64,000 bases of DNA, from positions 7,240,001-7,304,000 of the forward strand of contig NZ_CP050440.1 in assembly GCF_011769525.1 (NCBI RefSeq), in the 5' to 3' direction. The notes beneath the pieces are model-generated. The model ran no database searches and had not been told where the DNA came from. It saw only the letters and a program-made list of their open reading frames with translations. Within the stretch, counting starts at the first letter, position 1. Each line of letters starts with the position of its first letter. The translations under genes were made by a program, and so were the position numbers. Origin of the DNA: Tolypothrix sp. PCC 7910. Its GTDB lineage: Bacteria > Cyanobacteriota > Cyanobacteriia > Cyanobacteriales > Nostocaceae. Positions 1 to 9,168 of the stretch are shown piece after piece.

Positions 1-521
1 AAACCTACACTGATTAAATGTATATTATCCCCTGGACTATAGGTATAAAGTACCCATTGTCCTTCTGGGTTGCGGCGAAAAATCTCTACGTTCATCCGGG
101 TTTGACTGACAAGCACATATTCCTGAAGGGACTCCATTTTTCGGTAGTCAGCAAATTTATCACCACGATCAAAAGCTTCTGTTGTAGGTGATAGAACTTC
201 TATAATTAAGCAAGGATAACGTAAAAAGTTGTCAAATTCTCTATCTCGTCGATCGCAACTGACTATGACATCAGGGTAGTAATAGATATTAATTGATTCA
301 ATATGTGCTTTGGTGTCTGATATGTAAGTTTGACATCCACTCCCGCGCAAATGATTTCTCAGCATAGCAAACATATTACCAGTAATAATTACATGGGTAT
401 TACTTGCTCCTGCCATTGCGTAAACAAATCCCTGTCTATATTCGTGTTTAATGAGACTGGTTTCTTCTGCTTTGAGATAGTCTTCTGGGGAAATATAGCT
501 GGAGTTTGGAGTTGCAACCAT
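1..521 (-). CDS. Uma2 family endonuclease, cut by window edge
   Basis: The minus strand reads open from an ATG at 521 down to base 1 (173 codons, no stop), so the C-terminal end lies outside the window. The protein begins MVATPNSSYISPEDYLKAEE and carries the Uma2 (DUF820) core. This has a PDV motif in YYYPDVIVSC, then LIIEVLSPTTEAFDRGDK and a following ADYRKMESLQEYVLV stretch, which match the PD-(D/E)XK nuclease fold of this family. Uma2 genes are abundant in Nostocales; their substrate and biological role are not established. It is transcribed divergently from the gene at 675. It is one of three Uma2 genes in the window (others at 12614 and 20443), which share little sequence beyond the core motifs. 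Confidence 0.85.
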   Translation of the reverse strand, partial: MVATPNSSYISPEDYLKAEETSLIKHEYRQGFVYAMAGASNTHVIITGNMFAMLRNHLRGSGCQTYISDTKAHIESINIYYYPDVIVSCDRRDREFDNFLRYPCLIIEVLSPTTEAFDRGDKFADYRKMESLQEYVLVSQTRMNVEIFRRNPEGQWVLYTYSPGDNIHLISVG

Positions 522-674
522 GTATAGTTACCTCGTGTGATGCCTTATATCTAGTTTAAAAGAAACGAAAAGCTGAAATAGCTAAGTTTGCATCTTGATA
601 AATCTAGCTATTGCTAGATGCGCTAATAGCCTAAAAAGCTATAATCTACCTCTGTTGATTAGAGAGATAAACTT

Positions 675-2000
675 GTGGATGCAATCTTAGAGCGATCGCA
701 CGCACTTAAACAAGCCATAGTAGATTTTGTGCTGGAAGCAGAAGGCGATTTAGCACAAGCGCTGGAAAGCTATGCCGCGGGAAACTTACGCAGTGGTAAT
801 GGGAACAGTACGCAGCAAGACTTGGTGATTGATAGCTTTATTACCGAAGGGAAAGTTGGTGATCGCTCTCCGTTAGAATTGTTTATAGACAGCCATTCCG
901 ATCTCCAAGAAAGCGATCGCAATCTCATCAACGGTTGGCATCGTAGTTTTATGGGCTTATTTGCCATCACGAAAATATTACCTGATGGCTTTGAGGTAAG
1001 AAACTGGCTTACAGATAAACATTATATTGTGAAGCCTAATAATCCTAGAACTCAACAAGAAATATCACGTTTAAAAGAAGGAGAAATATTACTTACCCGG
1101 ATTTCTCCGGTTACTGATAGTTACTGGACATTTTTTGGTAACTATACAATTATGGGGAAATTGGGTAAACCAAAACTGGCTGTAGCTATTGGTAATTTTA
1201 AAGAAAACTATAAAAATCATCTTTATAGCGATGCTCCTGATTTGTTAGCAGAAGCTTGGAATTCTGTTGTCCAATACCATGAGCAGTTTGTGGAATTTTT
1301 TGGGCAGGATGAAATTACATTACCAGGATATCAACTCAACAAGAAAATTGCTGAATTTCAAGAGGTAATTACAGAAAAATTACTAGCAAATACAGGTATA
1401 GATACTTCTAAACCCTTAGCTGAGATGGCACAGGACGCTGGTATTGACCAAGAGGAAATTAAAGCAGCAGTTAAAGAAATAGGTGCTGACTCTAATGTAG
1501 CCTCTCAGATATTTAACAATAATGGCAGCAGTAAAATGGTCATGCCAAAAGTTGATTTACCTGCGGAACTCAAGAAAGCTGAACAAGTTACAGCTATTTC
1601 TCATCCCCGTTGGGGACAAATGTTTTTACCAACATACAGTAAAATCAAAACAATTTTATCAACGGAAGATTGGCAGAGCATTGAAGGCGCTGAGAAACTA
1701 ATTCGCTTTTATTTGGAAGATAAGAGCATCAATGCTTTTATCTGGCATAGATTAGCTCAAGAGTATCCCACATCATTAGAAAAGGTTTTACAAACTTTTC
1801 TGCAACGTCCAGATTTTAATCTAGCAAATGACTTGGATTCACTTCTACAAGAATTCGGTAAACCTCTAGAGCCAGATTTACCAGAAATTGCTAGTGTTCC
1901 TGTACATCTGCATAACTTATTTCAAGCAGCCATAGCAGAAGTGCAAAAATCTAAGCCTCAAAGTAAAGGTCAAAAAAAAGCAGCAAAGGGTTTCAAATAA
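675..2000 (+). CDS. Conserved-looking protein of unknown function, 441 aa
   Basis: I do not recognise this protein. The frame opens with GTG at 675 (MDAILERSHALKQAIVDFV); the nearby ATG at 679 is out of frame. There is no signal peptide and no membrane segment, so it is probably soluble and cytoplasmic. The N-terminal 100 residues are acidic and helical and contain LINGWHRSFMGLFAI. A middle part has an alpha-helical, acidic stretch (about residues 230-270), and the C-terminus ends in a lysine-rich tail (KGQKKAAKGFK). Two HIP1-like GCGATCGC sites fall inside the first 250 bases. It stands alone, divergent from the Uma2 gene. Codon use looks like that of its neighbours, so it is probably a real gene, but no function can be proposed. 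Confidence 0.7.
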   Translation: MDAILERSHALKQAIVDFVLEAEGDLAQALESYAAGNLRSGNGNSTQQDLVIDSFITEGKVGDRSPLELFIDSHSDLQESDRNLINGWHRSFMGLFAITKILPDGFEVRNWLTDKHYIVKPNNPRTQQEISRLKEGEILLTRISPVTDSYWTFFGNYTIMGKLGKPKLAVAIGNFKENYKNHLYSDAPDLLAEAWNSVVQYHEQFVEFFGQDEITLPGYQLNKKIAEFQEVITEKLLANTGIDTSKPLAEMAQDAGIDQEEIKAAVKEIGADSNVASQIFNNNGSSKMVMPKVDLPAELKKAEQVTAISHPRWGQMFLPTYSKIKTILSTEDWQSIEGAEKLIRFYLEDKSINAFIWHRLAQEYPTSLEKVLQTFLQRPDFNLANDLDSLLQEFGKPLEPDLPEIASVPVHLHNLFQAAIAEVQKSKPQSKGQKKAAKGFK

Positions 2001-2399
2001 TGTATAGAAACCTAGTACCACAAAGCGGAATTCAAAATTCAAAATTCAAAATTAAGACAGAAAAAGGGTTTTGTTGATTTTGAATGGTCTGTTTATTTAC
2101 GCCGTGCTGTACTAGTTTGATTGCTGAAATTACTTGCGTAAGTAGGGACAGTGAACAGGAAAGAAAGAATAAAGGTCTACCCAACTCTGCAACTATCCAA
2201 TATCAAGCCTATCTCAGGAGTAAATTCCTGAGTACAAAAATGATTTGACCTTTGACTGAGCCATATTCTAGTCCATACAGTTTCTCAAACCTGCGTACAT
2301 TATTAAGAAATTTAAGTATATTTTTTCCCAATTCGGAAAACCAGTAGTATCATTTGAAGCATCTATTGTCAAGAACTCCTTATCTGGCTGCATCAGAAT
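2001..2399. other. Intergenic region with short tandem repeat
   Basis: This 399-base stretch has no convincing gene. At about 2030-2055 a 9-base unit (ATTCAAAAT) is repeated about three times in tandem, a form of short repeat common between Nostocales genes. The rest probably holds the promoter of the SH3-domain gene at 2400. Confidence 0.6.
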
Positions 2400-2996
2400 A
2401 TGACAAATTCCAACCAAATTCTATCTAGCGAAGGCATTCTCAAGACTAATTCTACTAGCACCAACGTAGTTAATATTCGTTCAGCACCCGTAATTAAAGA
2501 AGGTAATGTCATTCGCCAAGGTAAATCAGGCGATCGCGTCAAAATTCTAGACAAGCAAAAGCCCTCAGGTGATACTCGTACTTGGTACAAAGTGCAATTT
2601 GGTAAACAAGCAAATGAAGTCGGCTGGGTGCGTGAAGATGTGATCTCAGTTGTGCCCCCTACCAAGCCTGCGCCTGATAAAAATCCTTCAGAAGCAGATA
2701 CGCTAGTCTATTTTGTGACCGAAACTAAAACTGTGAGAGTTCACGGTAAAGGTCAAGCATATATAAATGTGTACGACAATAAGAGCGAAACTACAAATAG
2801 CGCTCCAGCCGCAAAGTTACCTAAAACCGAAACTAATAATCTTTGGACAACCTATATCGCATCTAAGGATGGATATACTTATCAAGTCCGGTTCATTCCT
2901 GGTGCTGACACGGAATTGACAATTATTCAGAACAATAAAGTTGTTTTACAACAGAAAGGTTTTCGTGCGGATGGTACTGAGTACCGACCAAAATAA
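2400..2996 (+). CDS. SH3 domain-containing protein, 198 aa
   Basis: Residues about 15-85 form a bacterial SH3 (SH3_3/SH3b) domain. The typical spacing is visible: VVNIRSAP, then GDRVKILDKQKPSGDTRTWYKVQF and GWVREDVISVV. The second half (residues about 100-198) is a beta-rich region without a recognisable family, ending FRADGTEYRPK. There is no signal peptide or membrane segment at the N-terminus, which is unusual because many bacterial SH3b proteins act on the cell wall. The gene is isolated, with a long upstream region and a 24-base palindromic repeat 18 bases after its stop. Its partner or ligand is unknown; the SH3 call is firm, the role is not. Confidence 0.75.
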   Translation: MTNSNQILSSEGILKTNSTSTNVVNIRSAPVIKEGNVIRQGKSGDRVKILDKQKPSGDTRTWYKVQFGKQANEVGWVREDVISVVPPTKPAPDKNPSEADTLVYFVTETKTVRVHGKGQAYINVYDNKSETTNSAPAAKLPKTETNNLWTTYIASKDGYTYQVRFIPGADTELTIIQNNKVVLQQKGFRADGTEYRPK

Positions 2997-3014
2997 TTAA
3001 AAGTCAAAAGTTGT

Positions 3015-3038
3015 AGAGACGCGATTAATCGCGTCTCT
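3015..3038. repeat. Palindromic repeat, copy 1 of 4
   Basis: A perfect 24-base palindrome built on AGACGCGATTAATCGCGTCT and flanked by extra AG/CT pairs. The same core occurs at 20022, 30212 and 58571, always between genes. It would form a strong hairpin in RNA on either strand and may also help end transcription. Confidence 0.85.
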
Positions 3039-3128
3039 TAATGGTGCGTTCCGGCGGGTAGGATGTAGAGTTTTGAGCCAGAAATAGTGTTATACGCCGT
3101 AACACACTACCTAAAATGATGAAGTCGC

Positions 3129-4496
3129 TTATTGTCCCTTAGCTTGAGTTGCAACGGTTAATACTTGCGGTGGGGAAGCATCTGGTGGATAGATCAAATC
3201 TACTTGTACTAATCTGCGATCGCCTGCTGGCATATTTAATAAAGTTAAGGGTTCTCCTGCTTGGCCTCTAGTTTGCATTAAGTGGACAAACTTGGTTTGT
3301 GGCTTACCTTGATCGTCGTTGTAACGAATTCGCACCGTTCCTCGGAAAAATACTTGATTGGCTGGTCTGTTGAAAAAGCGTAGTCCCGGTTTGACTAACT
3401 GGTCTTCTTTTAGTGGTGTTTGGACTGATACAGTTACAGTCTGCGGAGTTTGGGTATTGTTATACAACGGCAATTTGAGACTATATTGAATCCCATAATT
3501 ACCATGAGCGCGGTATGCGGTGTCAGGATAGCGTACCAGCATCTTAGCGCTTTGAATTTGATTGGTTCCCAAGGTACCACCATGCACAGTACTCAAAGCG
3601 TAGGAAAAAGCTTGACCTGGTTGAGGAATCGTTAAATATTTAGCTTTAGGCTCATCTACTAATAAGGCTCGCCATTGAGAACCATTAGCTACTCCCGCTA
3701 CACGTCCGTAAATTCTCGGTTTACCAGTCTCTTCTAAAGGTGTGGGAGTTTTATCTCTGGGGCCAGCTACATCACTATTATTGAGTAAATTTTGCCACTC
3801 TTCTAAATTTGGGGGACGTTCGCTACCATCGGGATTTGTTTGTGCAAACATGGCGAGGCTAGCTGCATAAACTGTGCCATTACTGCGTAGCCTGATTAAT
3901 GTCGAGCGACCATTTAAAGGTGGGGTAAGTCCTTTCACAGGAATTGGCAGATTTAATAACATCTGACTTCCCTTTGGGGGAATCACAATTTGAGCAGGGA
4001 AGATTTCTTGTCGTCGCCCTCGCAGGACATCGCTGGTAACGCGATCGCCTGGGCCAGCGTAAACTGTACCTAAAGTATTTTCACTGAATGATGGTAACGA
4101 AATAAAAGGTGCATCTGGCTGACTTAAATAAGTTGCTGCTTGCAAGACATTAATAGTTACTGGTGTCGTACCAGGATTATGCAAGATAATTCCTAAATAT
4201 AGCGAGCGTAAATTTTCTGGCGGTTCAGCTCTAGCTATATGATGAGCAAAAATATCAAATCTTCCTTGAAAGGGAAAATTTAGATGAGCGGTTGGTACTT
4301 TTTTGCCATCTGGGGGAAAAGTGGAGAGTAAAATCCCTTCCTTTAAGACTAATTCTGGACTATTGCTATTAAATACTGGAACTGTATCAAGATTACCTGG
4401 TAAGGGTCGAACAACTTGCGGTTGTACTACTTCTTCTGGTGGTGGCGTAGGCGAAATTGATTGAGCAAGTGTCAAACTTAGTAACAATGGCAACAT
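3129..4496 (-). CDS. DUF3370 family protein, exported, 455 aa
   Basis: The protein starts with a short hydrophobic signal sequence (MLPLLLSLTLAQS) followed by a proline-rich spacer (PTPPPEEVVQPQ), so it is probably exported to the periplasm or outer envelope. The body matches the cyanobacterial DUF3370 family as I know it: VRPLPGNLDTVPVFNSNSP, then LNFPFQGRFDIFAHHIAR and LYLGIILHNPGTTPVTINVL. The family is nearly restricted to cyanobacteria and has no assigned biochemical activity. Its beta-rich pattern suggests a binding or envelope role, but that is inference. The gene is convergent with the SH3 gene and lies 39 bases after the stop of the peptidase-like gene at 4536-5048 on the same strand, so the two may be co-transcribed. 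Confidence 0.8.
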   Translation of the reverse strand: MLPLLLSLTLAQSISPTPPPEEVVQPQVVRPLPGNLDTVPVFNSNSPELVLKEGILLSTFPPDGKKVPTAHLNFPFQGRFDIFAHHIARAEPPENLRSLYLGIILHNPGTTPVTINVLQAATYLSQPDAPFISLPSFSENTLGTVYAGPGDRVTSDVLRGRRQEIFPAQIVIPPKGSQMLLNLPIPVKGLTPPLNGRSTLIRLRSNGTVYAASLAMFAQTNPDGSERPPNLEEWQNLLNNSDVAGPRDKTPTPLEETGKPRIYGRVAGVANGSQWRALLVDEPKAKYLTIPQPGQAFSYALSTVHGGTLGTNQIQSAKMLVRYPDTAYRAHGNYGIQYSLKLPLYNNTQTPQTVTVSVQTPLKEDQLVKPGLRFFNRPANQVFFRGTVRIRYNDDQGKPQTKFVHLMQTRGQAGEPLTLLNMPAGDRRLVQVDLIYPPDASPPQVLTVATQAKGQ

Positions 4497-4535
4497 AAAT
4501 TTAACTATTTTTCCTCCATAAAGACGCGGGCAAAT

Positions 4536-5048
4536 TTATGAAAGTGCCAGTTTGTTAATAATTAATACGAAATCTGCAACAATGTTTACCAAATTTTCGT
4601 GATTTAAAACTGGAACATGGACAAAAATGCAATTTGCCTGCAGTTGGGACTGGCGTAAATGATCTAATACTGAATAATAAAGACCTTCGCAGACAAATTT
4701 ACCGCAGTCGTGACTAATCTCAATTCCTCTTGCTCCAGAAACTAATTTTTCTATATCCACACCTGTTTGCAAAACACTTTCTGCACTAGTCGCACAAACT
4801 TCTACAGTTAATTGCATCCGACTAGCAGCCATTCCACAACAGATAATACAATCCGGTTGGAGTTCATTGATTTTTTGAATTACAACATTACTAGCAAGCT
4901 GCACATCTACAGGTAAATGACGTAAATAAGTCAAATGATGAGGTAGTGTTTCTAGTTTGGTGACTTCTAGTAATAAATCATCCGAAGAATTTGACTGTTG
5001 ATCTTCGAGCCAAGTATCAAAAGAAGTTAATAGAAATCTTTTCTTCAT
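4536..5048 (-). CDS. Pyroglutamyl-peptidase I-like protein (C15 family), 170 aa
   Basis: The C15 catalytic set is visible: Glu83 in MQLTVEV, Cys120 in HDCGKFVCEGLYYSVL and His144 in IFVHVPVL. These correspond to the Glu/Cys/His triad of pyroglutamyl peptidases, which remove N-terminal pyroglutamate from peptides. At 170 residues it is shorter than the usual 200-215. The N-terminal substrate-pocket motif (normally around FGPFxG) is replaced by SFDTWLEDQQSNSSDD, so substrate preference may differ. It lies upstream of the DUF3370 gene on the same strand and is divergent from hisH, with 58 bases between the two starts. Confidence 0.75.
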   Translation of the reverse strand: MKKRFLLTSFDTWLEDQQSNSSDDLLLEVTKLETLPHHLTYLRHLPVDVQLASNVVIQKINELQPDCIICCGMAASRMQLTVEVCATSAESVLQTGVDIEKLVSGARGIEISHDCGKFVCEGLYYSVLDHLRQSQLQANCIFVHVPVLNHENLVNIVADFVLIINKLALS

Positions 5049-5106
5049 AAGAAATATTATTTAAAATAGAATTACTCTCCATAATAAATTTACAAGGAGC
5101 AGGTCA

Positions 5107-5742
5107 ATGCCAGTGATTGCGGTCGTAGATTATGATATGGGAAATTTACATTCAGTTTGCAAAGGCTTGGAAAAAGCTGGAGCAACTCCTAAAATCACTC
5201 ATTCTTTTAAGGAATTAGAACAAGCAGATGCAGTAGTTTTGCCAGGAGTTGGAGCATTTGATCCAGCCATGCAACACCTGCGTGCGCGTGGTTTAGAACA
5301 ACCTATTAAAGATACGATCGCATCCGGGAAACCTTTTTTGGGTATCTGTTTGGGATTGCAAATTCTGTTTGAATCGAGTGCCGAAGGTACACAACGAGGA
5401 TTAGGAATTGTTAAAGGAACAGTTAAAAGGTTTCGACCAGAACCAGAAATTACAATTCCTCACATGGGTTGGAATCAGCTGGAAATAACTCAGCCAAAAA
5501 GTATTATGTGGGAGCATTTGCCTGCGAATCCTTGGGTTTATTTTGTTCATTCTTACTATGTTGAACCAACAGAGCCACAAATTAGCGCAGCAACAGTTAC
5601 TCACGGGACGCAAAGAGTTACAGCTGCGATCGCTCGTGATAATCTGATGGCGGTGCAATTTCACCCAGAAAAATCATCTAATATTGGATTGCAAATCTTA
5701 TCTAATTTTGTTGCTCAAGTCCGCGAACAAGTAGCAGCATAA
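5107..5742 (+). CDS. hisH: Imidazole glycerol phosphate synthase subunit HisH
   Basis: This is the glutamine amidotransferase subunit that feeds ammonia to HisF in histidine synthesis. The class I glutaminase triad is complete: Cys81 in GICLGLQILFE, and His186 and Glu188 in QFHPEKSS. The start of the fold, VIAVVDYDMGNLHSVCKGLEKAG, is typical of HisH. The length of 211 residues is normal. The ATG at 5107 is preceded by AAGGAG, a good ribosome binding site at proper distance. hisF is not in the window, which is usual in cyanobacteria, where his genes are scattered. The next gene, rsmD, follows on the same strand after 104 bases of short imperfect repeats. Confidence 0.95.
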   Translation: MPVIAVVDYDMGNLHSVCKGLEKAGATPKITHSFKELEQADAVVLPGVGAFDPAMQHLRARGLEQPIKDTIASGKPFLGICLGLQILFESSAEGTQRGLGIVKGTVKRFRPEPEITIPHMGWNQLEITQPKSIMWEHLPANPWVYFVHSYYVEPTEPQISAATVTHGTQRVTAAIARDNLMAVQFHPEKSSNIGLQILSNFVAQVREQVAA

Positions 5743-5846
5743 TACAATTTAGTTGTCTGTCAGTTGTTATTTGTTCTTTGTCATTTGTCTTTGTGCAATG
5801 ACCAATGATCGATGAACAATGACTAATGGCTCATAACTAATGACTA

Positions 5847-6392
5847 ATGGCTCTGAGAATTTACGGAAATCGTCAGTTAAAAACCTTGCCTGGTAAAGAT
5901 ACCAGACCTACCAGTGCGCGGGTACGAGAGGCTGTCTTTAATATTTGGCAGGAAAGAATATTTGGGTGTCGTTGGCTAGATTTGTGTGCTGGTAGCGGTT
6001 CAATGGGCGCAGAGGCTTTGTGTAGAGGAGCCAGCTTAGTAGTCGGTATTGAACAATCGAGCCGCGCCTGTAACATCATTCAACAGAATTGGCAGCGAGT
6101 AGCGAGTGCTGACCAAGAGTGGAAATTGTTGCGGGGAAATGTACTCCAGCAGTTAAAAACCTTATCAGACAAAAAATTTGACAGAATTTATTTTGATCCG
6201 CCCTATGCTAGCGGATTATATCAACCAGTTTTAGAAGCGATCGCAAACTACCAGCTTTTAGATCCTGAAGGCGAAATTGCGGCTGAACATAGTGCCCAAG
6301 ATTGGACTCCCCCAATCATTCCTAACTGGGAAATTTGCCGCGAGAAAGTTTATGGAAACACCGCTTTGACGTTTTATAGGATTGTCAAGTGA
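5847..6392 (+). CDS. rsmD: 16S rRNA (guanine(966)-N(2))-methyltransferase RsmD
   Basis: RsmD methylates N2 of G966 in 16S rRNA using S-adenosylmethionine. The SAM-binding motif I is [14 protein letters not shown] (residues about 45-58) and the catalytic amino-methyltransferase motif is DPPY at 117-120. The N-terminal [34 protein letters not shown] is the RsmD signature region. The length of 181 residues is normal. The start ATG lies at the end of a run of degenerate TGACTAATG-like repeats and has no strong ribosome binding site. The coding region runs straight into a tract of tandem heptamers after its stop. Confidence 0.92.
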   Translation: MALRIYGNRQLKTLPGKDTRPTSARVREAVFNIWQERIFGCRWLDLCAGSGSMGAEALCRGASLVVGIEQSSRACNIIQQNWQRVASADQEWKLLRGNVLQQLKTLSDKKFDRIYFDPPYASGLYQPVLEAIANYQLLDPEGEIAAEHSAQDWTPPIIPNWEICREKVYGNTALTFYRIVK

Positions 6393-6394
6393 TT

Positions 6395-6556
6395 CAGGGG
6401 AAGGGGACAAGGGGACAAGGGGACAAGGAGACAAGGGGAAGAGGGGAAAAACAAGAAATTCCCATCTATTACCAATTACCCAGTCCCCAATCCCTAGTCC
6501 CCAGTCCCCAATCCCTAGTCCCCAGTCCCCAGTCCCCAATCCCCAGTCCCTAATCC
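6395..6556. repeat. Tandem heptamer repeats (STRR type)
   Basis: Two blocks follow rsmD. The first (about 6397-6450) repeats GGGACAA-like units. The second (about 6478-6556) repeats CCCCAGT/CCCCAAT/CCCTAGT units more than ten times. This is the short tandemly repeated repetitive (STRR) type known from heterocystous cyanobacteria. The region can be read open in several frames, but the resulting peptides are repeats, not genes. Confidence 0.85.
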
Positions 6557-6670
6557 CTAACCTCCCAGTTCAGTGGGGCGCTTGTATTGCTTATAAGCAG
6601 CGTAAAACAGACCAGAGAGGGTAACCACAATTAGACCAAGGACGATACCTGAGAGCAGGGGTTCAACCAC
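6557..6670 (-). CDS. petG: Cytochrome b6-f complex subunit 5 (PetG)
   Basis: This 37-residue gene starts with GTG at 6670 and reads V(M)[19 protein letters not shown], continuing with [17 protein letters not shown]. That is the PetG sequence: one membrane helix (residues about 5-27) and a short basic, stroma-facing tail. PetG is a small subunit needed for stability of the cytochrome b6-f complex in the thylakoid membrane. A strong ribosome binding site (GAGGAG) lies 7 bases upstream of the GTG. The stop lies directly against the STRR tract. It is divergent from the cytochrome c gene at 6882, another photosynthetic or respiratory electron carrier. Confidence 0.95.
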   Translation of the reverse strand: MVEPLLSGIVLGLIVVTLSGLFYAAYKQYKRPTELGG

Positions 6671-6881
6671 TGTAAATCTCCTCTTTGCAATTATTAAACA
6701 TTTGTTTCCTGTTTTTGATTTTACCAAATTCGGGATGAATGCCGCTCTCTACAGCATTTTTGGAGAATGAATAATCAAAGTAAAAGTATTATCCATGCTT
6801 GCAGTGAGCATCAAGAACTTTTAAGCTATGTGTAGGAAATGAAAAATTCTTAGCACACCTACAACTTTCACAACAAACCTT

Positions 6882-7256
6882 TTGGATAACCAGATTACCA
6901 AACCTGAAAATTTAATTCAGCGGATCGCTTTGCTGGCTCTTGCCGTAACGCTAGCAATCACTTTGGGCATTTTTGGTGTTCAGATGGTGCAAGCTTCCGA
7001 TCCTTATGTGAAAAATGTTCTATCCTTAACTGGAGATCCAGTTCAAGGTAACGCTATTTTTCAAATCAATTGTGCTGGTTGTCATGGCTGGCAAGCCGAT
7101 GGGCGAGTAGGCCCCAGCTTGCAAGGTGTATCCAAGCATAAATCGCGTTATGGACTGATTCGCCAAGTGATTAGTGGTGAAACGCCACCAATGCCAAAGT
7201 TTCAGCCTAGTACCCAAGAAATGGCAGACCTTTTGAGCTATTTAGAGTCTTTATAG
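6882..7256 (+). CDS. cytM: Membrane-anchored c-type cytochrome, probable CytM
   Basis: One class I cytochrome c domain is present. The haem-binding motif is CAGCH at residues 64-68 and the probable axial methionine is Met104 in TPPMPKFQP. The N-terminus has a hydrophobic helix (residues about 12-35, IQRIALLALAVTLAITLGIFG) without a clear cleavage site, so the protein is probably anchored on the lumenal or periplasmic face. Length (124 residues) and layout fit cytochrome cM, a cyanobacterial cytochrome linked to respiratory and stress electron flow. The start is TTG at 6882; no in-frame ATG lies closer. The divergent petG gene supports an electron-transport context. Assignment to cytochrome c is certain, to CytM likely. 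Confidence 0.8.
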   Translation: MDNQITKPENLIQRIALLALAVTLAITLGIFGVQMVQASDPYVKNVLSLTGDPVQGNAIFQINCAGCHGWQADGRVGPSLQGVSKHKSRYGLIRQVISGETPPMPKFQPSTQEMADLLSYLESL

Positions 7257-7806
7257 CCCAAACTTTTCCAATTATTGCTTGGTATGGACAATTTTACGCC
7301 TAAAAGGCGATCGCTCTCACTATATATAGAGAGTAGGGGCTTAAGACTAATCAACTGAAGAAATTTTTAACTAAAGTAAAATCAAAAAGTTTGTATATCA
7401 GAGCTTTTGGCAGGTTGGAATGCTGATGTGCTTGATTTTTGCCGTTGAGATGTGTGTTGCCTGAGTAATGGCACAAAGGCGCTGTTACCATATTGTCCTC
7501 ATAGTTGCCTAGTGACCTTGGTATTATCTTGGCCTAAACTTCATAATAGGCTGCATATTTTTGAAATTAGAATTGTATTGGGTATAACAGAGGGGCAACT
7601 GATACCAAGTTTTAGGTTTTAGATTAACAGTCTTTACCAAAAGGTTGTTCCAAAGCTTTAAAGCATGGCTATCTAACCAAAGTTGGTATAAAGGCTCACT
7701 AATGATTTGCCTGTAGCATAATTTATGTACAGGCTAGTCGATCAGTGTCTAGAACTAAAAAGTGTAAAATCATACAAACCATATATTTTGATATATATAA
7801 AAGCTA
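7257..7806. other. Intergenic region with hairpins
   Basis: No gene is visible in 550 bases. A CTCTC/GAGAG hairpin with an AT-only loop lies near 7314-7333, probably behind the cytochrome gene. A near-perfect palindrome at 7709-7734 (GCCTGTA ... TACAGGC) lies about 70 bases before the isomerase start and could be an operator. The AT-rich stretch at 7775-7800 may hold the promoter. Confidence 0.45.
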
Positions 7807-8544
7807 ATGACTGAAGTACTAAGAATTGGTAACCGTACAATCACGACTGACGAACTAATTCCCTTACTGGCAGGCTATCAAATGCTGCCACAGTTGCGAC
7901 GGGAATTAATTATAGATGAAGCGATCGCATCCATAGATTGTACTCCCGAAGAAATTGCTGCGGCTCAACAACAGTTTTTTGGCGAACGACAGTTAACATC
8001 AGAAGCCGATGTCAAAGCATGGATGGAATATCACGGTTTGATTCCAAAGCAACTAGCAGATTTGACTGTGCGGAAGCTGAAAGTAGAAAAATTTAAGCAA
8101 GAAACTTGGGGTAAAAAGCTAGAAGCGTATTTTTTCCAATCGAAAGCAAAGCTGGATAAAGTAATTTATTCTCTGCTACGCACCCAAGATATGGGAATTG
8201 CTCAAGAACTATATTTTCGCATTCAAGCTAAAGAGCAATCTTTTGCAGATGTGGCACGAGAATATTCTAAAGGCCCAGAGTCACAAACAGGCGGGTTAGT
8301 TGGGCCAATTGAACTCAACCAACTCCATCCAGCAATGGCGCAATTGCTGGCGAATAATCAACCAGGGCTAGTTTTACCCCCGACTCGCATCGCTGAATGG
8401 TTTGTGATTGTGCAGCTAGAGAAATTTATCCCTGCACAACTAGATGAACCAATGAAAGCACGGCTACTTAATGAACTGTTTGAAGGTTGGATACAAGAAC
8501 AGCAAAAACAAATGATGACTCCTGCCGTTTCTCTCAGTAGCTAG
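7807..8544 (+). CDS. Parvulin-type peptidylprolyl isomerase (PpiC family), 245 aa
   Basis: The C-terminal half (residues about 115-215) contains a parvulin rotamase domain: KVIYSLLRTQDMGIAQELYFRI, FADVAREYSKGPESQTGGLVGPIEL and HPAMAQLLANNQPG. The N-terminal half is helical and SurA-like (ELIPLLAGYQMLPQLRRELIIDEAI). There is no signal peptide, so it is probably cytoplasmic or uses another route. In cyanobacteria, genes of this type often sit beside peptide-exporting ABC transporters and HlyD-type adaptors and may chaperone exported precursors. No such neighbour lies directly adjacent here, although an ABC exporter occurs at 10595 and a receiver-HlyD fusion at 24532. It is monocistronic, with a terminator-like hairpin after the stop. 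Confidence 0.8.
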   Translation: MTEVLRIGNRTITTDELIPLLAGYQMLPQLRRELIIDEAIASIDCTPEEIAAAQQQFFGERQLTSEADVKAWMEYHGLIPKQLADLTVRKLKVEKFKQETWGKKLEAYFFQSKAKLDKVIYSLLRTQDMGIAQELYFRIQAKEQSFADVAREYSKGPESQTGGLVGPIELNQLHPAMAQLLANNQPGLVLPPTRIAEWFVIVQLEKFIPAQLDEPMKARLLNELFEGWIQEQQKQMMTPAVSLSS

Positions 8545-8558
8545 AGAAGCAGTCCCAA

Positions 8559-8605
8559 TGAAACAAGTTTCACCGCCAAGGATGAAAGTCGAGGCGGGGA
8601 TTTTT
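8559..8605 (+). terminator. Double hairpin after the isomerase gene
   Basis: Two inverted repeats follow the stop: TGAAAC/GTTTCA at 8559-8572 and CCGCC/GGCGG at 8573-8597. A run of five T follows the second. This fits a factor-independent terminator, although the second stem has a 15-base loop. Confidence 0.5.
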
Positions 8606-9168
8606 ACTCAGCACATATTGCTCTATTGAATTTACAAAACTTTAGAAAAAGTAATATTTTTCCACATATTCCACTAATGCCTCTGTATAAGCACATTACA
8701 GAGGCTTATTAATTTGCTCAAACTTAACCAAACAAGATTAAACGTGATATTACAGGGAATACTTATTTGATTTTTTAACAAGATTACGAGAAAATACCGC
8801 TAACAGTAGACAATGATACATCAGCATCTACCAGGACGGGCGCATCTAAATTAGTCCTGATTGCAATCCAGCTTAATAACCAACAAAAAATCAACATTGA
8901 TTATTTGATTCATTGTCTCAGACTGAAAGCAATGACAAAGGTGAGTGGCTTTGCGTCTAAACCTCAATCTTTTTCAAGAAGTAGCACTTAATGAGATTGT
9001 TTTAACTATTGAGGATAAAACAGTCTTATTAACATGATTCTGTTATCTCTACAGCATCTACAAAAAGTCATTTTACTAATAATTCTTCCTCAAAGTATTG
9101 GAAGAACTAGGGCTTTATTTTGAAATTTCACACCTCCCATCATTTAGCAGTTAGAAAGGAGATGTCAG
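8606..9168. other. Intergenic region, no gene seen
   Basis: About 560 AT-rich bases without a credible coding frame or RNA gene that I can recognise. The last 20 bases include GAAAGGAGATGTCAG, a strong ribosome binding site for the methyltransferase gene at 9169. Confidence 0.5.

Noticed and set aside
330-527. 65-codon plus-strand frame at the left end
   Set aside because: It lies wholly inside the Uma2 gene on the other strand, which has clear family motifs.
6395-6556. CRISPR-like array
   Set aside because: The unit is only seven bases with no spacers, so it is an STRR tract, not a CRISPR. I saw no CRISPR array or cas gene in the window.
6258-6624. Two opposed frames through the heptamer repeats after rsmD
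   Set aside because: The peptides are simple repeats ([13 protein letters not shown] and the like) created by the STRR tract, and they overlap rsmD and petG.
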